Source of the DNA: Heterotrichella gracilis
Taxonomy: Eukaryota > Sar > Xanthophyceae > Tribonematales > Xanthonemataceae
DNA length: 64,000 bases
Direction: 5' to 3'
NCBI GenBank assembly: GCA_032358255.1
Contig: JAULBX010032146.1
Span: forward strand, 1-64,000
The position numbers and the translations under genes are program-made. Below, in pieces: positions 22,262 to 33,781 of this stretch (positions within the stretch are counted from its first letter, which is position 1; every line of letters begins with the position of its first letter). Under the pieces are notes generated by a model. That model saw nothing but the letters and a program-made list of their open reading frames with translations. It had not been told where the DNA came from and did no database searches.

Positions 22262-25200
22262 ATGGCGTGGGTAGGCCACGTTAGCCAAGCGGTACTGGGG
22301 CTGGTTCGAACAGCCATCGCCAGCGAAGGACCAGAGCCCACGCCTACCAAGCTACCTATATGTGGGTACCCCTTTTATTCGCCTTGGTTACTTTCTGCAC
22401 CTCATGTTGACTGTCTAGCCGACGAGCAGTTTGTGCCTTTATGTGGCACATCTGCAGATGCCACAACCCACCTCCAGCACCGGTTTGGCCTTCAACGCGT
22501 CAAAACGCTTCAAAAAGGTTCCTCCCACACACTGTTGAAATATCCTTCTGACCTTTTCCAAACCAATTGACAACCCTCTATGCAGCCATCGAGCCCCTGG
22601 TCCCCACCTCCTTCACCCAGCTTGACAAGGCAGTGGACCGATTGAACAAGAACAAGGGCACTTGGGTTCGAACCGACGCCCGCACCAGGGCTCACCTGCT
22701 GGGCTTCGTCCTCAAGTACACCCTAGATGTTACTAGGGAGGCAGCTGAGCTGGGGCAGTCAGCCAAGGGCAGCTATGGGACGGGATGCACTGAGGAGTGG
22801 TGAGCGCGCAGACCCTTAGCTAGGGCTTTCAAAGGACAAGCGTGCTGTAGCGGCACGTCAGTTGCAGGGGTGATGGAGTCACTGGTATTGAATTGTGTGT
22901 GATTCTTGATTGTTTTACCCGCTGGCAGCTGCGGGCAGGGTTGCGTGGTATGAGCACACCCTTAGCTAGGGCTTTTGAAGCACTGCATATGAAGAAGTGG
23001 GTACACTTGATGAGGATTTAAGCCTTATGGTGCTATCCTCATGATATATGTCTGTAAAATTTCCAGGGATGCTGGTGTCCCATGTAGTCGGTTATGGTTG
23101 CATGGCCATGCAGCGTTAACTTGTACCTCCTGGTGCTGATAAACAAACTAACCCAGCAATTCTTGACAACCTAAGCATGTCTAAACCCCTGGTGCCACCA
23201 CGTATGCAGGATATCATGGATGCCTATCGTGAAAGCCCTCAAGGAGTACATAAAGACCCTGGAGGCACTGGGCCAGCCGAAACCCTGCCAGGTGTCACGA
23301 CGTGGGGACGGCCAGCTGGTTGCCCATGTGTTCCCCAAGGGGGCTGAACACATCATGTACGGGGGGTGGAGGGGGGAGGTGTGGATGCAGAAAGGCAGGC
23401 AGGCATCGCAGGTGGGTAAGAGTAGGGTAATGTAATAGTAAAATGCCCCATACTTATCTTGCTACCCTTGTAGGGTTGAGGCAGTGGAGCCTCTATTGAG
23501 TGGGATACTGCAAATTACGCGATGGTCGAGCCACACTGTTCTTTGCTTCAAACTTATTATACCCAAAACAGAACCAACCCAACCATTCCTGAAACATTCC
23601 CTGTTTCCCTCCCCTGTAGGGAAACATCTACCGCCCCAAGAGCATCGGTGCCACTGCACACCCTGGCAGGGTTTGCCTGGTGCTTGGGGCTGGCAACCAG
23701 GTGTCAGTGGTGATGCTGGACGTGCTCCACAAGCTGCTGGTTGAGGATGAGGTGGTGGTGGTGAAGATGAACCCAGTCAACGATTACTTGGGGCCATTGA
23801 TCAGGTGGGTGGAATGAGGAGGGAGAAGTGCTTGAGGCTTGCTAATCTGGCTCAAAGCTGAAATGCAGATACTTACTAAGTACTCAGTAAGTTGGGGCCG
23901 GTGGCCAGTGGGATCGGAGTGCTGGAGATCATTCCGTTCCATGCAAATGCGTTATCATTGCCATGATGGCGCATTGATGTGGGGTACTTGCATGGCATGG
24001 CGGACATTGCATGGCATGGCATCACATCGCATAGGGGCACCCTGTGTTTTTTTCATTCTTTTGTCAGTGACCCACCCACTGACCCCCACCCCTCAACCCC
24101 CAACTGACCCCCCCCCACCCCCACCCATGCAGCAAGGCCCTGCGGCCACTGGTAGAGGAGGGGTTTGTGGCTGTGGTGCACGGAGGGGTGGCCCAGGGAA
24201 GCCACCTGTGCCACCACCCAAGGGTACACAGTGTGCACCTCACGGGGTCAGCAGCCACATTTGACGCAATTGTGTGGGGGGGCAAAGGGGCCAAAAAGGT
24301 ACGGGAATATATAATTAAATAAATAACTAGGTGCTGGACGTTGTCAGAAGCGGCAGAGACAGCATGCCTGTGTGTCCTTGCATGCATTCCATATGAGGAT
24401 TTGTGCCCAAAACTAAATGTTATGAAAATAATAGCATACCAATATCCTGAATTTCCCATGCAGGAGGGTCCTCCTGCCCTGACCAAGGCAGTGACTGCAG
24501 AGTTGGGGTGTGTGACTCCTTATCTGGTGGCCCCCGGGGTATGGTCCCAGGGGGATATGGTGCGCCAGGTGGATAATGTCATTGCAGGTAAGGAGGGGAA
24601 GAGGAAGGGTAGGAAGTGGGTGGGGTACCGCATGCTCTGATGGAGGGGGGGAATAAAAAATGCAGCCTGTCTTTGAGCACGTCAGTAGCGCTGGAGCTAA
24701 ATAGGGCTAAAGAGCTCTCACATTGCTGATTTTGCAAATTGACAAAGATGTCCACCATCATTTCATCTGGAGTTTCCAGACAACTGGAGGTATTCCTTTC
24801 ATTTTCTGTTGCAATCCAATGTTTGCTGTAGGCTTGGTGAACAACGGAGGCCACAACTGCACCAAGGTGGAAATAATAGTGACAGCCAAGGACTGGCCCC
24901 AACGAGAGCAGTTCCTTGCCCTGTTGCGGAAAAGGCTCAACATGCTCCCCGCAAGGGTGGTTGCGTATTCAGGCAGTTTTGAGAAGTACAAGGCGTTCAG
25001 GAGCCGCTTCCCTGGGGCTGAGGAGTTGGGGACTGGGTGGAAAAATAATGGGGATTTGAAGCCCGGCAAGCCTGTTCCCTGGCTGCTGCAAGCTGGGCTG
25101 TTGCCTCACCAGGTGCGCATGGAAGGAAAATAAAGAAGGGGAATTTAAAAATGGTAACCAAAAATGTCGAAAGTGACAAAAAATAACATAAACATACAGC

Positions 25201-26121
25201 AGAAATGCATCTTTTTTCCATCTATTCTTTGGCTATCAATGCAGGCTGACACGCAAACGGAGAACTGGTGCGGCGTGGTGCAAGAGGTGACCATCCCGGG
25301 GACTGGAAGCAGCGCAACTGCATTTCTAGAGAAAGCGGTGGAATTTGCCAACAGCACTTGCTGGGGCACCCTGTCCGCCAGCATATTCATCGACCCTGCT
25401 ACAGCAGCATATGAGAAAGCTGCGCTGGACATGGCAATTGCAGATCTTAAATACGGGTGCATTACAGTGAACTGCCCCAGCTTTATTGGCTACAGCACCA
25501 CCTGCCTGGGATGGGGCGCATTCCAGCAGCCCTGGCCAGGGAATGATATCAAGGTGAGTGTCCTATGCTTGCATTGCAGCCCCGTGGCTGGTGCCATGCA
25601 CTTGGGAAACATTATTAGGTATATGGCGTGAGTGAGTGAAGGTGGATGAAACCACAGACAGTGCTGCTGCTGCTGGCCTGCATTACCTACATTTAAAGTC
25701 ATGCAAGTCAGTGGACCACCATCTACAAGCTACATGTATGAGTGGCGCTTGGCCCCTACCATCAACATCGTGGCCCCAAAAGCCCAACTCAAAACACCAG
25801 CGATCACATAGGTGCCGTTCTATCATTCACCGCACTATGTTATGAACCACTGCCTGGATCACAAAGCCCTCTTATCTTGTTCGTGTTCCCATACAGGACA
25901 TCGGGTCAGGAAACGCGGTCCTCCACAACACCATGATGTTTGACTTCCCCGAAAAGAGTGTGTTATATGCCCCCTGGCGCTACAGCCCCTGCCCGCCCTA
26001 TGCGCCCTTTAACGCCTGGGGCCCAGCAGTGGTTGCAGCAGCCTCTGAAATGGAGCAGAAGCCCAGCCTGGGGGGCCTGATGCGGGTGATGGGGCTTGCA
26101 CTCAAGGCGGGAAGGGACTGA
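22262..26121 (+). CDS. Divergent aldehyde dehydrogenase superfamily enzyme
   Basis: Exons 22586-22799, 23210-23411, 23620-23804, 24133-24298, 24464-24587, 24832-25112, 25245-25553 and 25897-26121 give about 568 residues, the size of a bacterial-type ALDH-like family. Seen: VCLVLGAGNQVSV and VVVVKMNPVNDYLGP (cofactor-binding Rossmann part), SVHLTGSAATFDAIVWG (the FTGS region), TAELGCVTPYLVAPG (the ELGG glutamate region), NNGGHNCTKVE (catalytic cysteine), WGTLSASIFI, and FPEKSVLYAPWR near the end. The family oxidises aldehydes with NAD(P)+, but the substrate is unknown. The 5' end is uncertain. A start at 22262 joined through 22517 keeps the phase and adds 85 residues of no known likeness. Without that exon no ATG lies just upstream in frame. 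Confidence 0.82.
23423..23470. mobile_element. Possible MITE relic in aldehyde dehydrogenase intron
   Basis: AGGGTAATGTAATAG near the left and CTACCCTTG at the right echo the CAAGGGTAATA termini of the 31460-31508 element as an imperfect inverted pair. Confidence 0.35.
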
Positions 26122-27329
26122 TGCACGGAGTGGCCTAATAGGGGTGATAGTATGGGTGATGCTGTGTGGATCAGCGGAGTGCATTATCATTTGTACAACG
26201 TGAGTACCTGCCATCTGTGTATATACCTCCTTGATGTCTCTCATTGACAACGGGGCTCAGCCTGTTGAACCGCACCTTGTTGGTGGAGCAGTGTGTGTGC
26301 TGCAGCGGAGGTTTCCACTAAGCTGCATGCAATAGAATGGATAAAACAGACTCTGCTATGGTAAATGAAGCTTCTTTCCCTGGCTAGGGATTTACAACTA
26401 CTCAACCAGGTGTCAGCACATTGATGAACCTAGAGAATAGAGAAAAAACAGCACATCAACGCACTATGCAGGCTCTTTGCAAACAAATGCATTGCCCTCT
26501 GGGATGTATGAGGAGAGAATTCTGTGATTACATGCATCTACAGTCTGCTGATATGGCTGTAATAATTTTAAAAATTGGATCAATTGGACAGTACACTAAC
26601 TGCCTGGGAAAATAAATGCAGGCTGCAATGACCTAGGTGTCAAACCTTGCAATCCTTTGCAGAAGCTGCCCTACAGGGCCCTGCGTAACAGCGCTCATGT
26701 GCATCAATATGTAGGATATGTTTAAGGTCACACGCATCATTTCCCCGTATATCAGCTGGCCTATGAAGGCCATGCACATCCGCCTCCCGTGTAGACATCC
26801 ACCAGCTCATCTGAAAGGACCATTCAAATAGCTGCCCATTTGCTGTAAAGACTATTCTCACATGGTCATACGTGTCAGCTACCCTTGCTCATGAGCTTGG
26901 CCACCAGCTCCTCCACTTGCAGCTTGGTGGCGGCCAAATCAGTCCCCTACAGGTGCACAGTGTAAACCTTTACTGCCACAATCATGCACAAGAGCACACC
27001 AGCGCTCCACCCATTAGCAGATACATGGGCCGCACCCTATCAGAAGCAGGTTGTGGCTCGATCAACAGGCGTGCGCGATGTCAACACGAGTAGCGACCAT
27101 TACAAGCAACTTCAAGTACCTCCCCTTGTCGGGTAGATCCAAGCAATCAACATTGCCCATCAATGTTTTGCCGATGTTACAGTAGGCAGTTTAGGGTTTA
27201 GGGTTTAGGGTAAACCCGTAAGTTGGGTTGTTGATGGGCACAGAGCTGGCAAGGCACCAACAGCAGCCAATGCAATGCGCTGTGCCAAACACAGCTTGTA
27301 AAGCAGGACTGCAGGACCATTGCTGGTCT
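26122..27329. other. Convergent intergenic region
   Basis: 3' flanks of the aldehyde dehydrogenase and dephospho-CoA kinase genes. TGTAA occurs on the plus strand at about 26558 and its complement TTACA at about 27177, each positioned as a polyadenylation signal. TTTAGGG repeats lie at 27190-27217. No gene recognised. Confidence 0.55.
27190..27217. repeat. Interstitial telomere-type repeat
   Basis: Three TTTAGGG units are followed directly by TAAACCC, the inverted unit, so the array flips orientation at its right end. Confidence 0.85.
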
Positions 27330-29196
27330 CTAGATTTCAAACAGGTCGATGTGGTGCGGTTGGCATAGCATACCCACCGTGTCAATGATGTGATCCGCAA
27401 GCTTCCGCTTTTCCTCGTCTGCCATTTGGCGCGCCAGCATGGCTTCCAGCTTTTCTGCGGTCATGCCAGGCCTTGCCAGCACCCGCTCCCGCTGCACCTC
27501 TGCTGGCGCACTCACCACCACCACGCCATCCAACTGCAGGCAGAAGGAAAATGTTGTAAAATGTGCAAGACTGAATGCATTTAACTAATCAATGGGAGTT
27601 ACCTTCTATCACCCATTATCAACAGCAGCAGCACCCAACAGTCTGACGCCCTAACATTGTCCCAGAGCCCTGAACACAATCGCAGCACCATGCCCAGCAA
27701 CTTTAAATTAGCGGGTTTTAAAATCTGCACTTTTCTGCCAACCTCCTACCAACCCAACCATGCGGCGTTCACCCCGTTTGCCCTCACCTCCTTCTGCAAG
27801 CCCGTTTCAAACAGCAGCGGCACATCCACCACCACCAGACCATGCCCCCCATCGGCTGCTGCCTGCACAAAGGTGGTGCGCTCTGCTTCCACCAGGGGGT
27901 GAACAATACGCTCCAACCTTGCCAGGTTTTCCTGCAGTACAGGGCGGAAATGCATTGTTCGGATGGGGGGTGGGGATTGATATATGCCTGCCGATGTGGT
28001 GGGTATGGTCCGGTGCATGCGGGTGCAGTCGCGTGTCATGTTGGATGATTTGGCGGCATGTGTAGTGCCAGAGATACTGCGCAGCATTACAGGCACAAAG
28101 TGTGAGGGTGTGGGGCAAAATCGTACCTTGTTTCCAACTACATACTTGCTCAGTTCTGGTCGGCTGACGGCTGCAGACACAGGGGGGCGAGATATTCGGT
28201 CAGGGATGGGATTCTACATGCACTCAAGCTAATATTAGCAGGAAAGTGTAGCCATACACAGTGAAATGAGCCGGAGAGGAGGATACAAAAAGGGTTCAGT
28301 GGCCCTGGCCTGCCCGCAAAAATCCAGTGGCTCTTCAATCCATAGATCAGGCTCCTAAACCCTAATCCCCAAACCCCAAACCCTAATCTCTCTAGCTGCG
28401 TTAGTGGTGCACCAGTGCTAAGATTGGCAGTCTGTGAGTCCGTACCTGCGCCTTGGAATGGCATGCACTTGCAAACTGCCCGTCCAACACGAGAAACAGG
28501 CTCAAATGGTATCGCATGCCACGTACCTCCGTCCTGCACTGCATTAGGGAAGGCCTCGCCGACGGGGGCAACGGCTGCGCCACCTTGCGAGTACAGCTGG
28601 TGAACCACCTGTGGTGCACCAAACGCAACATACAGCTGAGGGTACACAACAGACTACTCGTGCAGGCACCCGCACTACCCCCACTCCCACCCCTACCTCT
28701 ACCCCCAACCCACACACACACACACATAGGCGCACACGCGTACCGTCGCCACACACAGAAGCCCAGTGCATAAAAAAGCTAGCCAGGCATTGGTACCACT
28801 GCCAGAACCCATGCCAAACATGTGGAGCTTGCAAGGGTGTGTGCACAGCAGGTGGCAGTGGGTGGTGTATGCAAGACAGGTGCGCGATGTGCCATGGTCC
28901 AGCAAGTGTGCGCCATACTTGGTCCGAGTCCAGTACAGGAACTCCCAACTCCTTGAAGAACCCGGCAACAGTGCTTTTGCCCATACCTGCACAGACAAGC
29001 AATAAGTACTGGCACCGCCACGCTTGGCATGGCATTGTAATGCAATGCATGCATATAGGCTTTTGCACTTGTGCTTGCTACCTTGACACGAAACAAACGC
29101 CCAGGTCATAAAATCCGGGTAGTAAGAGTTACCTATGGAGCCGGTTAGCCCAAGCACGAGCGGGCGGGTGGTGGGTTCTGACCCTGACCCTGCCAT
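27330..29196 (-). CDS. COAE: Dephospho-CoA kinase
   Basis: Six minus-strand exons (29196-29133, 28986-28919, 28608-28527, 28170-28127, 27931-27788, 27533-27330) give 201 residues, typical for CoaE. The enzyme phosphorylates the 3' hydroxyl of dephospho-CoA, the last step of coenzyme A synthesis. Seen: P-loop GLTGSIGMGKST split by the first intron, [38 protein letters not shown] (family signature), [18 protein letters not shown], and the lid/C-terminus with [17 protein letters not shown]. The start chosen is the ATG giving MAGSGSEP just before the P-loop strand. The frame stays open upstream to about 29514, so a longer basic N-terminal extension (possible organelle targeting) cannot be excluded. 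Confidence 0.94.
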
Positions 29197-30228
29197 AGCA
29201 TGCACGCTTGACACCACCCTGTTAGAAGGAAGCAGCTTGCCGCCTAGGCACACCCGCTGCTTGCTGCATACCTCCGTTGCAGAAGCTGCATGGTCTCGCT
29301 GGTAGCCTGGGAAAGCATGAATAGCTGTGAAGGAGCCTCTGGGCTGATTGTCGACACCACCCACAACGAACTTCGAGGGAGTTCCCCGGGGTGCCTTAAC
29401 TATGCAATGTCTGCTGTTTGTTGCTATGGCACGCCGCCTAGAAGTGACACTATTGGCTGGGGTGGTCGCCCTTGTGGTGGTGTTCCTGTCCACGCATGGA
29501 CACACGCATGGCATGCCGTTTCATGCGCAACCTAATAACTCTGTGGTGGCAACAGCGAGCAAACTGGCTTGCTCACAATGCTGCTTCTGGACAGAGGTTG
29601 GCCGGACAAGAGCAGGGACTAGCGCTCTTGTGCAACGCTAGAGACCTGATTGATGGAGGGAGCTGATCCGAAATGATCCAATATTATGATCAGACGTCCT
29701 GAATTACGATCGTGCACCTGTCCGGGCCAAGTGACAGGGTTGCGGCGAACCGCTTCGAGTAAACGCTCAAAAACCTGTAGGCGCCTTAATACAATAGCGT
29801 TAGCAAGCAATACCCCGGTTATTCACAAGCTGCTGCATTCAACGCTACGTCCAGTGGTCCTCTGCGCCTGGCATCGTGGGCATCGTGGGCACCCGATACA
29901 CCTTGTCACATGCCACCCGAACCCGAGGGTAACGAGCGGTCGCCAGTGCAGCGCTGTGGGCAGTTCCTTCCTACCGCAGGACAACAATTACAAAAAATCA
30001 GCTTTGCGCTTATTCAGAGAAACTAGCGCGACACTCAGCAATAAACAGTGACGTGCAGTGCACATATATATGTGCAGTAACCCTCCAGGTGCCCAACAGT
30101 GTTTGCAGTGTCTCTAGGGCACTTTTTCCAGAAAAGGTGCAAGTTTGGGTTCCGCGTTCAACCTTGCAAGCGTTAGTAAGCGCCGGAAGACAGTTTTCTG
30201 CACTAGTGTTTACAATTCCGTACAAACC
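29197..30228. other. Divergent intergenic region
   Basis: Between the start codons of dephospho-CoA kinase (minus) and the four-helix membrane protein (plus). A TATATA (30065-30070) inside the palindrome CACATATATATGTG is about 160 bp before the membrane-protein ATG and is a fair TATA candidate. No gene recognised. Confidence 0.5.
30065..30070 (+). promoter_or_regulatory. TATA-like element before membrane-protein gene
   Basis: TATATA within a perfect 14-bp palindrome (30061-30074), about 160 bp upstream of the ATG at 30229. Confidence 0.4.
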
Positions 30229-31978
30229 ATGGCTATGGACACCAACGGAGACAAGTGGAAACTGTCCAAGAGGTCGATTCTGGGCGATGTCCTGTTCTTC
30301 CTGATTGCTGCGAGCTTGGTAAGTGTTGCCTCACCATACTGGGTTGATAGTTTTTACACGCATGCCGGTGCTGTCACAAGGTCACATATGCATGCATGCA
30401 AAAACCCTCGATTGGGTGAAGCACCCGTGTACTAATTCGACCACGCTGCCGTATTGGGTGCACTATGCAGAGATGTTGTCAGCTTCGAAACAGTCTTGTT
30501 CCTGTCAACCTGCACCCGTGAAAGGCATCCACCCCCTACCAAACCCTAAGTGGCACCCCACCCAAACCCTAAAAGTTGCACCCATTGAATCCCCTCTCCT
30601 CCCTGCAGGTCGGCGCTGCAGTTGGCATCATCACCATCATCTACTTCCACCTGTACCACGTGTCAGTCCAGGATGTGCTGGCGCCAGGCAGCCCGCCAGT
30701 GCAGGCGGAGTGCATGCTGTCCACAAACTACGGTGCCGCCTACTGCCACTATGGGTTTGTGGCGGCTGGCGTTGGCCTTGCAGCCATACTGCTTATGACA
30801 GTGCAAAAGGTGAAAATGCGCACTCAACTCCAACGACCCCCTGTTGTGTGTATACCTGCTGGTTGGCCACCACCTCCAGGCACGCACCTCTGCCAAACCC
30901 CATTGTTAGGGTTTTCAGGCGTGTTATGGCACGCACAACAAAAACAATATATATACATTAACTGGCTGACACAATGACAGAACAGTCATATAAGTAGTCG
31001 AAATACTTTATACGTTGCAGTACCCAGTACCCAAACTGTACACTTAACTGGGAATTGTTTTTTGCACGCTCCCCAGCACTAACCCCCCGTTCCCTCCCCA
31101 TGCAGATCCTCCCCTGCAGCTGCTGCGGCCTGGCCGACCACGCCTCCCCCTCCATCTGCCTGGCCGCCCTCCTGTGGTGGTCGGTGGCAGGCACCTGCTT
31201 CATCACCGCAGGCACCCTGGCCAACCAGGCGGGCCTGCCGCTGACCGACTGGCGCACCGCTGTGTTCAGCCTTGCGTGGTGCCAGGCGGGGCTGTTTGCG
31301 CTGCTGTGGCTGGTGGTGCGGGGGCGCGGGGGGCGGGAGGATGAGGAGGCGGGTGGGGCGCTGGCGCATGTGCAGGTACGCATGACAGGGGTTTAGGGTT
31401 TAGGTGTGTAGGGTTTGTGCAGGTACATTGGACAGGGGCCGGGGCAGGGTGTGTTGGGGCAAGGGTAATAGGATAACAATAGGTCCTATCCTTACAATAT
31501 TACCCTTGCTTGAGGGAGAGGGGAGCTTTGCCTGCTGAGGGGGCTCAACTGCCTGCCACGTTTGCTCAAGGGCCTTGCCTTTGTCTGTAGTCACAGCTTC
31601 ATGAAACTGTTTAGGGTACATAAAACCTGTTGCTTTCAGCCTACTTGTTTTCCCAGCCGAGGCTCCAATGCTGGAGGCACAGACCTTGCGACCCACATGC
31701 ATGTGCCCCTCGCATGTACAGATTTGCCCACATCCGCCCACCACATTCACCCATCCCCACTGCCACCCTCGCAGCCACAGACCCCTCCACCAGCCATGTC
31801 CACCTCAGCATGGAGCGCATCCCCCTCCACCACACCAGCCGCTGCACCCACTCCAAGCCCCTCCAAGTATGCTGGGTGGACCGGCTGGGGAGGCAAGGGC
31901 AAGGGGGGCGCAAGCGCTGACGAGGCACCCAGCCCTGTGAGTGAGGTCACCTCAACCACCTCAGGGGCGTGGGCTTGA
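30229..31978 (+). CDS. Four-helix membrane protein, possibly DUF1218-like
   Basis: Exons 30229-30318, 30609-30809, 31106-31375 and 31775-31978 give 254 residues. Four hydrophobic segments are seen: about residues 19-45 (VLFFLIAASLVGAAVGIITI), 78-97 (VAAGVGLAAILLM), 108-135 (ICLAALLWWSVAGTCFITAG) and 142-165 (VFSLAWCQAGLFALLWLVV). Cysteines flank helix 2 (ECML, AYCHY) and form PCSCCG before helix 3. The tail is Pro/Ser/Thr-rich with a GWTGWGGKGKGG patch and no hydrophobic segment. The four-helix plan with a short CxCC loop recalls plant DUF1218 / lignin-modifying-like proteins, but this is a weak likeness and no function can be given. Intron phases are all zero. Confidence 0.72.
31366..31442. 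repeat. Duplication of the exon 3 donor of the membrane-protein gene
   Basis: TGTGCAG|GTACGCATGACAGGGG at the exon end recurs as TGTGCAG|GTACATTGGACAGGGG about 48 bp into the intron, with TTTAGGG repeats between the two. Confidence 0.75.
31460..31508. mobile_element. MITE-like palindrome with CAAGGGTAATA termini
   Basis: CAAGGGTAATA (31460-31470) is the exact reverse complement of TATTACCCTTG (31498-31508). The centre is AATAGGTCCTAT. Related sequences lie at 10628, 10966, 23423 and 35579. No coding capacity. Confidence 0.6.
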
Positions 31979-33273
31979 TAGCAGTATATCCATTTTCTGT
32001 GCGTTGGATGAGCTTGGGCATTGCGCTGGATGGATCCGATGGACCTCGCGGTGGCTTTCTTAGGAAAAGAGTAGAAAAGAAAACAGACGCCAAAAGGTGT
32101 AAATAAGGCAGGATATGTTATTGGAAGGACGTAAGTTACGTGAATTGGATCCACTGCCACCCACTGCCACATCCGTGCAGCCTCTCAGCCCCGCCGCACT
32201 CGCCCCCGCTTTCCTACCGCCAGATTGCCTTCTTTCCCTCGCGTGGGTACACTGACAGACACTTACCAGGGCTATGCTGATGTGCTATGCCCTTGTTACC
32301 CACGCCATGTTCCACTGATTGCTGCCCAGCCTGTTTGTGTGTTTCTGCATTGCTGGCTTGTAGTGTGCCGCTGTAGAGTGGTGGCATTTTGTTCCTTTAT
32401 ATCTTTAGAAAGATATAAAGGAACTTCTTATTTGCCTAAATTAATGTGAAGCCACCAGGATCACTGGGGCAGCTGTTTCACATGCCAGATCCGTACACAG
32501 ATTCTGAATATCATTAAACAACCTTGTTTGCGGCACTGGACAGGCATGAGTCCCAGGGCGGCCACCACCTGTGTACTGCTGCAGATGATCAGGAATGTGC
32601 CATCGGAGTCCCACTGGTTGTTATATGTATGCATTTCAGTCTGAACTCACCAGCAACCACAAACGCTGCGAAGTAAAACCGAGGCTAAGAAACTTGCATG
32701 GAGAACTGTGACAAAATTAATGCATGTCGCGAAGCTCTTGATACCAACCGTTTGTAGGAACTATCAAAACAACTACGGAACGTAACCTGCAGTTGGGGTG
32801 ACCGTAATGATTTCATGCAAAGCATGTCACGCTGTGGCAGGATTTCTCCTAGGATGGTCATTTACATTTGTATGTATGTCACACAGTGTACAAAGTACTA
32901 CATCTATGCTGCATGCGCTTAAAATTCCCTGAAACACTGCAGTTACTGTACCCTGTGGTGATAGCGTTGTGGTGAGAGGCTAGCCACGGTCCGCTCGTCG
33001 CGGTCTTTGACAGGAACTGCTTGAAAGGGCCAGCCTGTGTCCATTTCCAAGAAACCTTGGTCTCACGTGTACACTCATAATAAGTGAATTGCCAGGTAAC
33101 AAGAAACCCAACAATACTTCTGATGAGAGGTTGAATTCTAAAACTTCGGAAGTCCCACATTTACAAAAGTGGTAGCAACATTTATCTAAAATAAACCAAC
33201 TGCAAGAACGTTGCTGTTTTTTGCAGAGAGCAGATGTAACACTAATCTTTTTGCTGTCTCTATGTTTTTCTGC
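31979..33273. other. Intergenic region
   Basis: No recognised coding exon. Contains a perfect hairpin at 32391-32424. TTACA motifs on the plus strand near 32862 and 33162 could be minus-strand polyadenylation signals for the gene to the right. Confidence 0.5.
32391..32424. repeat. Perfect long-stem hairpin
   Basis: GTTCCTTTATATCTTT (32391-32406) pairs exactly with AAAGATATAAAGGAAC, so 32391-32424 forms an almost loopless 16-bp inverted repeat, a possible MITE or terminator-like structure. Confidence 0.8.
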
Positions 33274-33558
33274 TCAGTTTGTGTTGCTGCCCCTATATAC
33301 TCGCTCAATACAGGCAAGCCCCACCGAAGCCACCAGTGCCACCGGCAAAGCCCCCGGAAGCAGAGCCATCCCGGGGATTGTGTAGAGCACCACGGGGATC
33401 ATTTGAAGCGCTATAGGCGACGCAAGCATAGTGGGCGTCAAAACCGGTGCGATGCCAAGCACGGCATGGCCAACAACGCTCACCGCCGTGCAAGCTGGCC
33501 AAAATTGACCGGCGCGCTCCACTATCGAAGGCTGTGGAACTTCAACCTCATCCTCCAA
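33274..33558 (-). CDS. Candidate last exon: hydrophobic, unknown
   Basis: On the minus strand, TTCTGCAG|TTGGAGG opens a 94-residue frame to a stop at 33274-33276. It starts acidic (LEDEVEVPQPSIVE) and continues hydrophobic with many Ala, Val, Leu and Pro (PIALQMIPVVLYTIPGMALL). The acceptor is good. It could be the true 3' exon of the SWIM-domain gene if that gene splices out of its 33782 stop, but no in-phase consensus donor was found. A separate small gene is the alternative. Confidence 0.35.
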   Translation of the reverse strand: MEDEVEVPQPSIVERAGQFWPACTAVSVVGHAVLGIAPVLTPTMLASPIALQMIPVVLYTIPGMALLPGALPVALVASVGLACIERVYRGSNTN

Positions 33559-33781
33559 CTGCAGAAAACAGCATTGGTGAGTAAACATATTCAATAGTAA
33601 CACATGTTCATTTGTTGTCATTTGTTTATTAAATGAAAGGTGCAAACGCGATTAAACTACCAAACAATAAATAAATATACATAGTAACGCAGCTTGTCCT
33701 TGAACAAGCGCGTTGATTACGGAAGTGGAGTTGGCAGAGAGGAAGGCAGTCACCTCCTGTCCACTATGTCCTCAACCATAC

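Noticed and set aside
22282-22316. tRNA-like boxes (TAGCCAAGCGGTA and GGTTCGAAC)
   Set aside because: The two boxes are only about 10 bases apart and no cloverleaf can be drawn, so it is not a tRNA gene.
29197-29514. Longer N-terminus for dephospho-CoA kinase
   Set aside because: The frame is open, but the extension has no conserved motif; kept only as a possibility because the near ATG gives the usual family length.
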